Positions 24,586-36,299 of a stretch of 64,000 bases of DNA are shown piece by piece. The notes under the pieces were generated by a model. That model was given only the letters and a program-made list of their open reading frames with translations, did no database searches and was not told the DNA's origin. Position 1 is the stretch's first letter; each line of letters begins with the position of its first letter. This DNA is from Blastomyces gilchristii SLH14081 (lineage: Eukaryota > Ascomycota > Eurotiomycetes > Onygenales > Ajellomycetaceae): NCBI RefSeq assembly GCF_000003855.2, contig NW_003101675.1, positions 1,165,584-1,229,583 of the forward strand. Reading direction: 5' to 3'. Position numbers and translations under genes: made by a program.

Positions 24586-24949
24586 AGAGCAGCTTACAGC
24601 TCTCAAATCTCTTACAGATCTTGAGTTTTGAAATTTTCTTTATTTTCAGTGTTTTTACAGGTGATATAATATTGAAAATAGATTAAACATGTGATATATG
24701 AAAAGAAAAAAGATATGTATAATAATATTTATCTTTTTACAGCTGACTCTTACAGTTGATGACTAATTTATTATTTCTTTCTTTTCTTATACTTTTTCTG
24801 TATCTGTCAGTCACTACTCTTATACAATCTCTATATAGTACAGTGTTTGATAACTAGGTTCAGCAGCTTTCATTCTTATGACTCTGTCTCATATAGTATA
24901 CTATCTCTCTTCACTTACTCAGATCAGTACAGTAAATGACTTATTGAAA

Positions 24950-26899
24950 TTAATCTCACATAATATCTGAGTATTCTCAGAGATTAAGATGACTTGATCT
25001 TATATATCTGTGAATGTTTTAGATGCTTTATTCTTCATTATCTTTATAATTGAACTGATATAAACAGTCAAATTCAACTCTGAATTCATTTTTGTTCTGT
25101 AATCTGATTTATGTGTAAGTCTGCTGCTCTGAGACTACTCTTTACTGTGTTATACTCACTATTTACAGTATAATATTATACAGCTGACTACAGTCTGATT
25201 ACTTATTAAAGTGTGATATTTATCTGATTTCTTCATTTGTTCTCATTCTTTTCTTATTATTATGAAAAGATTGAAATAAGTGAGATTATCTGATTTATAA
25301 GTGTCTATGATTTCTCTTACTTCACAAGACTTTTTAATTTTAAGTCTCTTCTTTTTCAACACTGATGATAGTGCTGTGAATAATTATAATTTACTTAAGT
25401 CTTATATCTTTATCTCTATAAGATGTGAATCATTTATTAAGTTATATAAGACTTATCCCTCTGATTCTCTCAATGTGTATGTTTTCAGAGAATGTAATTT
25501 AAGTATTTTATAGATCTTAAATTATCTAGATTAAAACTTCTCAGAACTTTTATTATATATAAGAACTTACATTATTATCTTGAGACTTAATTTCTTAACT
25601 AGTAAGTCTTGTATTCTTTTGAATTGAATTGCTCAGTTCAGAAGTAACTTATTAGCTTTTACATGTATATAACTTATCTCTTTCAATCTTGATTTCACAT
25701 CTGCGACTGCTGCTTTCATCACTACTACTCTTTCTCTTATCTTTTTCAAAGCATTCTTCAGAATGCGTGAATCTAATTCATACAACAGATAGAATGATAA
25801 ATACTTAAAGACTGTATACTACTAAATTTGTGTGATTAATAGCATCTGTCTGAGATATTCATTCTATAATCTTATAGACTTACTCACTAAATATTTTATC
25901 AGTATATTACTCAGAATTTCATTCAAGTGTTTCATCTTTCTATTTATTCATAAGTAATATGACATTGTTCTTCAATGTCTTGTCTATATCTGACTTATAA
26001 AATGCCTCACTACTTCTTCTATGAGATTTATATCATTATCAGTTAGAATTTCACATAGTATTTCATAGTTAATATAGATCTCATTATATAAGAACTTTAT
26101 CACTATCTTCTCAGTCATCTCTGAAACTGCTTTTATAACTGATCAGTCAGTAGCATAGTTAATAGCAGTGATTATTCAATAATTTTTATTTGATATTTAC
26201 AGTAATATGTCTATAATGTTTATCTCTCATTATTTTAACAGCTATATCATACTTTTCATCTGATGTTATACTTTCTTATATTCTAAGTCTTTCTTAGACT
26301 CTTTTACAACCTGATATTTCAGAGACTTATGAGTATACATTTGAATATTCTCAGTTATGCTTTGTCAGTACTCTCTTGATTCAAGTTTGCTTATGAGTTC
26401 AGAGCTTTCTAAGTGACTAAATTTCTTATGCATATAAGTTATCAAGTCATATCTAAATAAATATTCTAGATAGAAAGTCTTCATATATTCTAGATTATAG
26501 TAGAGCATAACATTATTTTTCAATTTTCTCAGCTTAAAGTTCAGAAGTATCTCTTCTACTACTTTTATAAGATACTTATCATCTGATATCTTATCATTCT
26601 TCAAGTGAGAGATTATAACATTTACTTATTCTGATTTCTTGCATTCTCTCAGTACATTTAACATGAACTTCTCTTATGCCTGGTTTATAGAACTCTCACT
26701 CATTAAATCAGATCTGTAACTGATTATATCAGACATCACAGTATCTGATCTCTTTCACTATTTAATATGAAAATTGTATACTTGAAACTTCAAGCTTCAA
26801 TGTGCTAAATGTTTGAAAGATTTTATCATTGATTGTAGATAGATAAGACTTTGATAATTCATAATAACTGTTGTTGTATACCTGTTATTGATATATTTA
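24950..26899 (-). pseudogene. GypB integrase and RNase H relic (copy B2)
   Basis: This is the reverse complement of B1 pol. The open piece 26365-26604 reads KNDKISDDKYLIKVVEEILL and later THMHKKFSHLESSELISKL (with one change), the region before and within the integrase zinc-binding domain. Catalytic segments lie around 26000-26200. Many stops. Confidence 0.75.
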
Positions 26900-27140
26900 C
26901 AGCCACAGAACTCATCCGCTCCACCACGAACTCGCTCAATTCTTCGAATAAGAATCCGCCGATAGATTCATTGAAAAGCCCTCAATCATACAAGCATTTT
27001 GACCCCATCGCCGACCGCATACTCTGTGTGGTAATGAAGTTATCCAGCCAAATGTAAACCAAACATCATTTGAAACTCCTGTGTGAGATTATCCCCTGTT
27101 CACCCCTCCCACACCACAACCCCGGGTCAAATTGTTATAC
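26900..27140. other. GC-normal segment at the 5' end of Lin-c
   Basis: About 240 bp of ordinary base composition with several intact CpGs (CACCACGAACTCGCTC, CATCGCCGACCGCATA) sits between the target duplication and the AT-rich LINE body. The open frame 26851-27057 spans the junction and is probably not a gene. No similarity to other parts of the window was found. It may be a 5' transduced or template-switched host fragment, or a 5' UTR head spared by RIP because it is single copy. Confidence 0.5.
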
Positions 27141-27212
27141 AGATTGTAATATGAAGAGACCTAGTTATATACATCAATCTTGTTAACTTTGAAAGATTCT
27201 CCATCTGTAATT

Positions 27213-28460
27213 GTGAAGATATCTGAAGAGCAATCTCTGTGAAAACCCTGTCTATCTTTGATGTTTTAAAATATCAATGCCAAGTCTCACTCACGGACCG
27301 CTCTTCTCAATCTGGCTCATTCTCAGCAGAAAAATACAAAAAGATAACATTATCAACCATCTAACACTCATTTCCACCTAATGCTCGCCTTTATAAATCA
27401 ATAACAATTAACTTCAAATATTCATATCTCAATGAATATTTATTTAAAACTACTCTAAAAAACAGAACAATAATTCATAGATATATATTATATTATATTA
27501 AATTTCTATGAGAAAATAACATATAATTATTAATTTATTAAGCTTTTTAAAATACTATTTTAAAATAAAATACATAGTCTATATTTATAAATATATTTAT
27601 AAATATGAATTATTTTCATATAAAAATTAAATATCTTATAGATTCTACGTATTTTTAATAAAATCTAAAATTCTATCTTGAAATTTTTATTTATTATTGA
27701 TTTATTTAAATTTTTATATAAAATCTTATATTTTAAAATATTATTTTTGAAATAACTGTGTATTATTTATACTTTAAAATTGTAATTTAAATAAATTATT
27801 ATATTAAATTATTTAAATATATTTATATTTAATAAATTATTTTTCAAAATTTAAAGTTTCAAGAGTTTTCAATATTTTACTTGTAATTTATAGAAAAAAT
27901 TATAATAAAAAAATAAAAAAATTCTTAAAAATTAAAATATAGAATTCTTATATAAAATAATTTAATATTGATTAAATTATAATATATTTCTATAAGAATT
28001 ATTATTTTCAATAATATATAATACATATTTCTTAATTTATTATACTGTATTGTATATTCTAATTGAATCTATATTTTAATCAATTTTAACTATATTCTAA
28101 TAATTTTAACTTATATTATACTATAAGTCTTGATATTTATAGATTACAAATGAAAAAATTAAAATAATGAATATTTATTGAGATATTAATATTTGAAGTT
28201 GATTGTAATTGATTTACAAGGTGAGTGTTAGGTGGAAACAAGTGTTAGATGATTGATTATGTTATCTCAGTAATAATATTGAGTATATAATCAACAGATA
28301 TATCTGAAGTGCAATCTCTGTGAAAACCCTGTCTGTCTTTCATGTATCAAGATATCAACATCAAGTCTCACTTATGTATCACCTCATTCAATCTGGCCTA
28401 TCTCCGGCAGAAAAATATAAAAAGATACCTCAGCAACGGTATTCAATACATAATTAACAG
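27213..28460 (+). repeat. Tandem ~165 bp repeats in the LINE 5' region
   Basis: There are two units. Unit 1 is 27213-27346 continued at 28265-28296 after the M3 insertion; unit 2 is 28297-28460. Both contain GCAATCTCTGTGAAAACCCT and, near the end, GCAGAAAAATAYAAAAAGAT. Tandem 5' monomers act as promoters in some LINEs; that role here is inference. Confidence 0.65.
27347..28262. mobile_element. M3: 916 bp TIR element with TA duplication
   Basis: Inverted repeats of about 96 bp (27347-27442 and 28167-28262) begin ACATWATCAAYCATCTAACA. They are flanked by TA at 27345-27346 and 28263-28264. The second tandem unit at about 28433-28440 (GATACCTCAG) preserves the unoccupied site, so the insertion is well supported. 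The interior is extremely AT-rich and noncoding. A TA duplication suggests Tc1/mariner or pogo mobilisation. Confidence 0.75.
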
Positions 28461-29456
28461 ACAATGACAACTATAAAATCAGTATATCTCAAGGTCTGAC
28501 TGAGCCTTTGATCCCTGCACAGTAAGATATGTTAAATCTGGTTTTACTATCTCAATATTTAATAGATTCTGTAAGAGATTGAGAACAGCAACACTAAATT
28601 TCTATTGAATTTATGAATTAACTCTATATTGATATAATCATTGACAAAGTCTTTTATTTTGAGATATAAATAATCACTTCCTGTATATTCTACTGACAAT
28701 ATTTATATTATTATATAAAAATGGACTTACATTCTCTATAATATCAAAACTCTGAAAAGGGAAAGTCTTGATAGAGAGTATACAGATAACAGTAGTGTAT
28801 ATTTTAGTATTTTCTATCTCATTCTTCTGCAGTAGTTAATGTAAAAAAAAGATCTTAGAATTAGTTTTTTACTTCACTTGAAAAAGTAAGACGTTTTTCT
28901 CTGAATTTTACACAATATTCTTATAAAGAATTAAAAACAGACTTATTTTATATTATAATTTCACATTCTTTTAAGTTAGAATTATATTTTCAGTGATTGA
29001 AGAGCTTTCATTAATACTTAATTCTTTTTTATACTCTTTACTAACTGATTTGAGTAGCACATTTGTTATGTGAGAAGAATTGAATGATTTAGAATAAAAT
29101 TAAATAGTTTTAATCAATTTCTTTGCAAAAAATTAACTTATTTTTTGTCAGTTTTCTCTCAAAAACTGTTATATTATCTGATTTATTATCAATTAATATT
29201 ATAATTTTTCTCACTATATCTTAAGAAAGAGATTGTAAAGATTTTATTGATTTATCTTAAAAATCAATTTAAGTTTATTAGATTCTCTTCAAAAATCTAA
29301 TCTAGTAACTGAACTAGTGTGAAAAAAATCAGATATTTATATATAAAAGTCTTTTCATTCTTCTTTTGAAATAGTCTGATCAACTTTTCAATTGAAAATA
29401 GACTGATGAATCTCTCAATTGAAACAGTCTGATCAACTTTTCATTGAGTGAGTAAA
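28461..29456 (+). other. Remaining LINE 5' region
   Basis: About 1 kb without an ORF or recognised motif, up to the ATG at 29457. At about 29367-29450 a 27-30 bp phrase (GAAAYAGWCTGATSAA...CAATT) is repeated three times directly before ORF1. Confidence 0.5.
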
Positions 29457-30649
29457 ATGAGTTTAAAAATATACTTAGTTAATGTGAAAAACGCTGCTTT
29501 CTCAGATGCTATTTCTGAGATTGAAATTCTGAAGAGAAGAAAGAAAGAAGAAATAGAGAAATAACAAGTTCTTGAAATATAAGAACTTGAAAAAGTCAGT
29601 AAAATTCTTGAAGAACAGTGTCTGATTGAGATGAATGAAGAAGTTCTGTCAATTTGTTATACTCAGACTAGACAACTATAGAAGATGATTAAGTTTAAAC
29701 TTAGAAATTCAAATAAAGTATAAAAAACATTGAAAATTTCTAGTATAATCACTGACTCTTCTTCTTCTTTTTCTTCTTCAAATTGGAAAAAAATATATGC
29801 TTAAGCAGCAGTATCTGCTGTTTCTAAATTCACTATCTTAAAATCTGCTCAAAATTCTGGAAATACTCAGAAGAAAAATGCTCATACTTCTCTTTATAAG
29901 AAAGAAGAGAAGAAAATATAAAAAGAGAAAAACTTTCAAATCTTCAGAAATAGAAGACTTATTCTCAAAGTCTTAAATAGAGACATTCTGCAGAAGAATT
30001 CGCTGAACTCAAATCTTATTTTTAAAATCAGAAATGAAATGAATCAGCAGTTCTTTTCTCAGTTAATAAATGATATTAAAGTTCAAAAATCAGTTATAGC
30101 TTCAATTGAGCTATCTTTCTTTGAAAATTTCATCATTCTAACTACAATATCTGAATTTAGCATGGAATTTCTTATTGAGAATGAGAATATCTGAAAATCA
30201 GTAATATCATCTCTGTTAAACACAATAATTCTATCTGAAAGAGATAAAAAGTGAGACAAATTCATTCTTTATAATATTTCAGTTGAAATTTTCAACTATG
30301 AGAAAGAAATGCTACTTCTCAAAAATGAGTTAGAAGAATATAATTGTAGTCAAATGAGAAAGAAGTCTGTATAACTGAATTCAATTGAATTCACATAAAA
30401 CAGAAGAAATGTCTATGTTCTAGTTTATATAAAATACTTAAATAATCAAAAATCTCTGAAGTAAGATTTACAGGTTTGAAAATAAGAGTTCATGAATTCA
30501 AAGACTCAAGAATGAATCTCAAAGCATAAACACAGTGAGTAAACTATTAAAAATATGAACACTTTGCAATCTCTTGTTTCAGAGACTTAAAATGTGAATT
30601 CTGTATCAAAGATTACAAAACTAGTGAGCATAAATATGAAAAATACTTA

Positions 30650-31029
30650 TTATTATGATTATTACTATTATTATTCTTTCATTATACTCATATGCAAGTT
30701 GAGCTTATGATGAGTCCTTGCGTGATGTTAAATACAGGTCAAGTGTTGATTCCACAGGAGGAAATACAGGTGTTGAGATCACACCAAGATAGCAAGAACA
30801 TAGAACAATACAAAGAAGTGACAATTAGATACATGCGATAATAACTTCCCAGCCCAGAAACATAGAGTGATTTATTAAAGGAATTTGTACACCTCTGTAT
30901 TTATTAGAAATCTGAGGTGCTTAAGTTCTGGATTTTAATGTATCCCCTGCGGGTTTCGAACCCGCGCGCCTTGATTTCCCACACCAAGGTGCTACTGAGT
31001 CACCGCATTAACCATTCAGCCACTGAGGC
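30650..31029 (-). mobile_element. tRNA-derived SINE, 380 bp, with 14 bp target duplication
   Basis: In minus orientation it begins GCCTCAGTGGCTGAATGGTT, a tRNA head with pol III A box TGGCTGAATGG and B box GGTTCGAAACC, and ends in an (AAT)n-like tail at 30650-30678. ATGAAAAATACTTA is repeated exactly at 30636-30649 and 31030-31043. The interruption sits in LINE ORF1. The last bases before the tail (TATAATGAAAGAATAATAAT) match the LINE 3' end at 19 of 21 positions over this segment, so the SINE was probably moved by the LINE machinery. About 290 bp between head and tail has no recognised origin. Confidence 0.8.
30942..31029 (-). tRNA. tRNA-Leu(CAG)-like head of the SINE, probably not a functional tRNA
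   Basis: The minus strand folds partly as a long-variable-arm tRNA: anticodon stem GGTG/CACC around loop CTCAGTA (anticodon CAG if real), variable arm CCTTG...CAAGG, T arm GCGGG-TTCGAAA-CCCGC. The acceptor stem (GCCTCAG against AGGGGAT) pairs poorly and the D stem has a mismatch, so I read it as a tRNA-derived SINE promoter. A tRNA-Ser ancestry is possible. Confidence 0.5.
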
Positions 31030-31439
31030 ATGAAAAATACTTACAAAGAGATGAAAACTATTAATATACTCTGCTTAAATACTCTAACTGCAAAAAAAAG
31101 CACGCATTTAGCTCAAAAGAATGCATATTTACTTCAAGAATTCAGAAGAACTGAAGAAAAAAAGCAGCTCAAAGTTAATTTAAAAGTGAAGGTAACTATC
31201 AAGTCAGTAAATCTACAGCTGCAAGCTTAAAAAGAAGAAACTCTTAGTTGTCTAAATTCTCAAACTCAAATTCTTCAGCTAAATATAAACAGAATTTGAA
31301 TTCTCAAACACCTGTTATGATTAGAGAATTGAGAAATAACTCTGTTAAAAAACTAGAAAGAATGCTGACAGTTGAAATTCCTGCTTTTCAAAATAGTTAT
31401 AATCTACTATCTGATGATAGTGATTAGATTCTCCTCTTC

Positions 31440-34400
31440 CTCTCTACTCTCTTTTAGTATGAATATACAATAAAATTAACAAAAAAAGTTTAATAACACT
31501 TTAAAAATCACATTCATTCACAACAATGTGAATAGAAACTTAAATTATATTCATTCTTATCTTCACATTGCAGTTGAATAAAAAGTTGATTTTGTACTTC
31601 TTCAAGAATTAAACTTTGATACTGAGTAAAAGTATATTATTTCTCATTCAAGCTATTACTGCTTTCTATCTGAAAAATCTGAGATAAAATCAAGACAAGT
31701 GATTTATGAAAGAAAAAGATCAAGATATCAATTTAATCTAAGATTTGATATTATATCTGACTCTGATATTCTAGTGAGTGATATTATAGATGAAGAGAAT
31801 GAGTTTAATACTATATAACTCATAAATATCTAGACTGACCGCCGGGATTATAAATTTCATATTTAGTCTCATTTAATCTGATCTTCTACATTTCTTGGCG
31901 TGAATCCTGCTGGGACTAGTCATTAAAAAAACATTCAAAGTGACTATATATCAGATCTCAAAATGAAATCATGACTTGAAAAAAATGAGAAAGTGATCTC
32001 ATTTAGTCTAATTTAGTCTCATTCTTGATATAAAGTTACTATTTTTAGACATTTTAAGAGTTCTTTTAGACTATTTTTAATTTTTTAAAAAGTAACACTT
32101 TTTGATAACACTCAAATGAGATTTAAAGTCATTTAAAGAAATAAAAATAATTTAAATTAAGAAGTGGAAATCAGGATCTCATTTGAAAAATGTGATAAGA
32201 GTAGACAGTAAGTCTCACTGAGTCAGTATGAAACTACTATCTAATGTTAAAACTGTGTAATGAAATCAGTTGAATTGGTAATGAGACTATTAAAAATTCT
32301 GGTCCTGTTCTCAGACACGGCCACACGGTCAGCCTATAAATATCTATAATGAAAAGTCATTGAAAGAAAACAACAATATGTGAATAATTAACAGAGAATT
32401 TTTAAATATAACTCTCTTTTCAAACTCTATAAATATAGCAGATTTCAATACATATTATTTCTAATAAAACTCACAATACAGAAGGGCAGTAATAGTAGAT
32501 AAACTGATTAAATAAACTTTTAAGCATTTAATAGATTTAATTAACAAGTCTGATCAATAAATATTCTGTAGAAAAGACATGCAACAGTAATCTATTATAG
32601 ATCTAACTTTTATATCATAAAATCTAATTGGAAAAAAACTTAGAAACTGACTTATTAATTCAAATGAGACCTGAGAATCAGATCATAAGATTATTCAATT
32701 TGATATTAAACTGAGTAAAAAATAAATAAGTGAAAATCCTCTTCTCTCTAATTGATATAGCTTTTAAAAAGCTGATTGAAAAGCAGTTGAAGAAAGTATA
32801 AAACTGCTGAAATCTGAAAGGCAGAGTGAGCTCTATTGAAATCAGAGTCAAGAAATCTCAAATGAAATACTTAAGAATAGAGTAAAGCTAATTATATCTA
32901 TTCTTCTAACAAGTATTAGAGAAAATATCTCAAAGAAAAAGTCTGCTGAGTATTTTCAATCTTGATGAAATGAGAATATCACTTCTACAAGAAAATAATT
33001 AGTCACTTCTAAGAGAGATTGAATGAATAACTTAATATCTAATAAAGAGCTCAAAGCTATCAGAAATAAATATTTTTCAGATATTAAAAGAGCTAAAACA
33101 GACTGCTGAAACAAATTTATTGAAGAAGTATAAGAAAAAGAAGTTTTTTAAGTCTTTAACTATACTAAAACAAGAAGTGTAGCAAAGCTTTCAACCATAG
33201 AATATAAGTTTCAGAATGAATTATATACAGCAAACTCTTTTGAGAAAAAGTATCAAGCTTTTATAAGAATTCTGTTTCAAAATTCATCACATTTAGAAGA
33301 GAAGAATATATTATTTCATAAATATATTTATAACAGTAACTGAGAATAATCTGAGCATACATATGATGAACTAGAGTTAGGTATGTTTTTAAGTTCAATT
33401 AAAACTGCTGCAGGGCCTGATTCAATCAATTACTTAATTATTTAAAATACATCTTTCTACTTGAAGAATGAATATTTTGAGCTCTTTTTCAATCTTTCAA
33501 ACAATGATTATCATTCTGAATGCGAAGAGAAGCTACTGAAGTAATTATTGTAAAGTCTAATAGAAAATCTTTAATTTGTAAGTTATATAGAGTAATATCT
33601 CTATTGAACTGTCTGAGAAAAACTTTAGAAAAGATAATAGCTACTAGACTATTTTTAATAAGCTCTATTAGTAATTCTCTTCTATTTAATGAATAAATGA
33701 GAGATAGAAAACAATGTTCTGTAATTAACACTGTTCATTCAGTTATTTATAATATTTAAATATCAAAGTATGAAGATCTGCTCTCAACTCTAGTTTTTAT
33801 TAATATAAAAGAACATTAATCAAGTTTCCAAGTCAAAGATGATTGACACTTGAAGATGTAAAACTGTAACTTTCTCTATAAAATGAGTTAACTGTTTTAT
33901 ATCTAAAGGAATTATACAACTATTTCTTAATGAAATGAAATAAAGAAAGACTGAGATAGTAATAGAAGTATCATAAGAATCTTTAATCTTATCTGTTTTA
34001 TTTACAATATACACTGCATATTTATTCAAGAATAGAGAGATGAAAATAGTGAGATCTTAAAGTAATATAGATAATATTCATCTAGTCTACACTTCAAAAA
34101 TAATCAAAGAGAATTTAAAAGTGATTGAAAAAGTAGTAAAAAAAATCTTTGTTAGAGTAGATATCAATCTAATTTAATTTAATATAAATAAAACTGAGTT
34201 AATTAACTTTTTTCTCAGATTCAATGAGAAAACACTAAGTCTAACTCTTCTAAAAAATGAGATTAAACCCAGTTTAAATGTTAAATAACTAGAAGTATAG
34301 TCAAACTTCAAGTTGAATTTTTAATATTATATTCAACAAAGAACTATCAAGACAGAGAGACTATTAAATAGTATAATCAGACTATTAAATACAGAGAGAG

Positions 34401-35917
34401 ATCTATTCTTCAAGACTATGAAACAGTTATACATAGTCTGTATCATCTCAGTAGCTGATTATGAGATACAAGTTTGATAAAATAATTAAGGAAATTTCAC
34501 TGAACTCTTTCACAGTCTGTAAAAGAGAGCTTTGACAAGAATTCTAAGAGAATTCAAATTATCTTCTATTAAACTAATGAAAATTGAAGCTTCAATTTCT
34601 TCTTCTGCTATTAGATTTGAAAAGACCTGTATAAACTATACACTGAGAGTTATAAGGATAAGCTTAAATTATATAATCAGATAAAAGGTTTCTTCTTTAT
34701 TTTCATCCATCAACTCAGAAAATGAACTGAATTAAAATAGATTTCATAATTAAAATAAAAGTAATTCTTTAAAGAAAATGCTCTCTTAACTATATAGACT
34801 ATATTCACTAATTAAAAATCAATTTTCTCTATTAAATGTTAAGAAATTTGATCATGAGAAGATATCTCTCAGAAGAGAAAAGTTTGAATCTCTTATAGAC
34901 TTGTAAATAAATGAACTATTTAAAGAGAGAGAATATGAACAGTATTTAAAGAAGATCTCTACAATCAATATAAAAGACTCTATTCTGATTTACTCAGATA
35001 AGGTAAAAAATGAGAGTTTGAACAGATTAAATACAAGCATTGCTTATACTCAAGATAATATTAATTTTACCTCAGATTTCTTGAATTTAGGCTGTGAATC
35101 TGAAGTCTTTGATACTGAACTATTTATAATAGTAAAAGCTATCAAACTTATTGAAATAAAATCTTATAAAAGAGAAAATAGTTTGAAAGAGATATGAATA
35201 TTCTCTGATAGTTGAACTGCTTTGAAAAGTCTTAGAAATAGTCATATTCATAATGATCAAATAAATCTTGAACTGATTTTAAATTCTGTTTTAAAAATTC
35301 AAAAGAGAAGAATATTAAAGCTAATAATTTATCTGCACTGAGTTTCTGCTCATATGAATATTCATGACTATAAATTGACTGATTCAGCTGTAAAAAAGAG
35401 TTCACAATTAAGCAGATCTATTCAAAAAATAGTGTTCTGATCTTTTATAAAGAGAGAGATAAAAGACTCTTGTTTAGACAAGTGAAATGAAAGCTGGCAG
35501 AAACAAAAGAAGAGCATACATTTTTCAAGATTTAAGATAAAACTCAATTGAAAATCTTGTTTAATTAAATGTAAAAAGAAAATATTCTCATCTATAATTC
35601 AGCTGAAACTAGAATATAGTTATTTCAAATCTTATATACAAACATTTAATAATAGATTTGATTTAATGAAATGCTCATTCTGCAATATAAATGAAAATTG
35701 TAAGTTTATTATAATGTATTATACATTATATAATAGTCTCAGAGTCATATTGAAAGAGAAGTATGATTTAAATTAATTAAATATAAGATTCTTATTCTCA
35801 ACTGAGCCAGAAATTAAATACTTAATAGACTTTCTATCAGAACCTCAAGCAGCTATAAGAAAACAACTGAAATCAGAAATATCTGAATATGAAGAGATAA
35901 AAATGAATCAGATATAG
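31440..35917 (+). pseudogene. LINE ORF2 relic (Lin-c): endonuclease, reverse transcriptase, RNase H, knuckle
   Basis: The APE-type endonuclease lies at about 31500-32470: KVDFVLLQELNFDTE (catalytic E of LLQE), DIISDSDILVSDI, INIYNEKSL after the M2 insertion, and IADFNTYY where relatives have GDFNAHH. The reverse transcriptase spans about 33330-34400. Its catalytic box has decayed to NIDN near 34060 (YIDD in Lin-a and Lin-b). RNase H lies at about 35000-35420 and the C-terminal CSFC...C knuckle at about 35660-35720. The stop is TAG at 35915-35917. It is split by M2 at 31831-32335 in the endonuclease. Confidence 0.8.
31831..32335. mobile_element. M2 element, first copy (505 bp, 9 bp TSD)
   Basis: It starts TAGACTGACCGCCGGGATT and ends CACACGGTCAGCCT, giving short imperfect inverted ends (AGRCTGACCG). 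ATAAATATC is duplicated at 31822-31830 and 32336-32344. Lin-d at about 43600-43625 shows the empty site in reverse complement. There is no coding capacity. Length and duplication size equal those of the copy at 36773-37277. Confidence 0.85.
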
Positions 35918-36286
35918 TCTGTTAAAATAGCTATATACTATCTTTTAATATTTTTATTTTATTATAGTCTTTCTTTACTTTACTTTCCTTTTCTGTTCCT
36001 TTCTATCTACTTATTTAATGTATCTATCTTGAAGACTTTGTTCTCTTTTCTTTTTGTCATGATATTTTCAAATGATTTTAAAGTATCAGAGGGTGTTAAA
36101 ATAGCGCAATTTATAAAGAGTTTTTATATTCTAGGCTGAGTTTTTCTGATTTTGCATATCTGAAATTGATAAATGTATAATAATTGCCTTTATAGATATT
36201 AGAAAAACTCTGAAAACTAAAAGTTGTCAGGTAGATGTCATAGTCTCTGACTGCATACATCTATAATTGAAGAATAATAATAATAA
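35918..36286 (+). other. LINE 3' UTR and tail (Lin-c)
   Basis: This matches 5669-6036, ending GAAGAATAATAATAATAAT next to the B2 target duplication. Confidence 0.75.
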
Positions 36287-36299
36287 TATTGATATATCT

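Larger units (their letters stand above)
22510..26899 (-). mobile_element. GypB copy B2, 3' part
   Basis: This second GypB copy is in minus orientation. From left: 3' LTR (22510-22678), antisense gene (plus strand, about 22790-24585), then integrase (about 25560-26640) and RNase H up to 26899. It is interrupted by Lin-c, with TATTGATATAT repeated at 26886-26896 and 36287-36297; the uninterrupted B1 sequence at about 15015-15040 shows the empty site. It continues at 36300. Confidence 0.9.
29457..31430 (+). pseudogene. LINE ORF1 relic (Lin-c), split by a SINE
   Basis: The likely start is the ATG at 29457 (MSLKIYLVNVKNAAF). ORF1 proteins bind element RNA. The relic is Lys/Glu/Ser-rich, with charged stretches that look helical (EIEILKRRKKEEIE). 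No zinc knuckle was recognised. The SINE insertion at 30650-31029 interrupts it. Removing the SINE and one duplication restores continuity through MKNTYKEMKTIN at 31030. Only the end of this ORF is present in Lin-d, at about 43960-44171. Confidence 0.6.
26900..36286 (+). mobile_element. Lin-c: long, near-complete LINE with three nested elements
   Basis: This plus-strand LINE lies inside GypB B2. It is flanked by TATTGATATAT(T/C)TA at 26886-26899 and 36287-36300, an 11 bp exact or 14 bp near-exact duplication. Without M3 (916 bp), the SINE (380 bp) and M2 (505 bp) plus their duplications it is about 7.5 kb: 5' region 26900-29456, ORF1 about 29457-31430, ORF2 about 31500-35917, 3' UTR with (TAA)n tail to 36286. 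It is the only copy here with both ends defined. Confidence 0.85.

Noticed and set aside
26851..27057. Host gene exon beginning after an AG at 26902
   Set aside because: The frame starts in GypB sequence, crosses the LINE target duplication, and the upstream AG is at the junction by chance. No domain was recognised.
30942..31029. Functional tRNA-Leu gene
   Set aside because: The acceptor stem does not pair well, and the sequence starts exactly at the boundary of a transposed unit with target duplications, so a SINE head is preferred.
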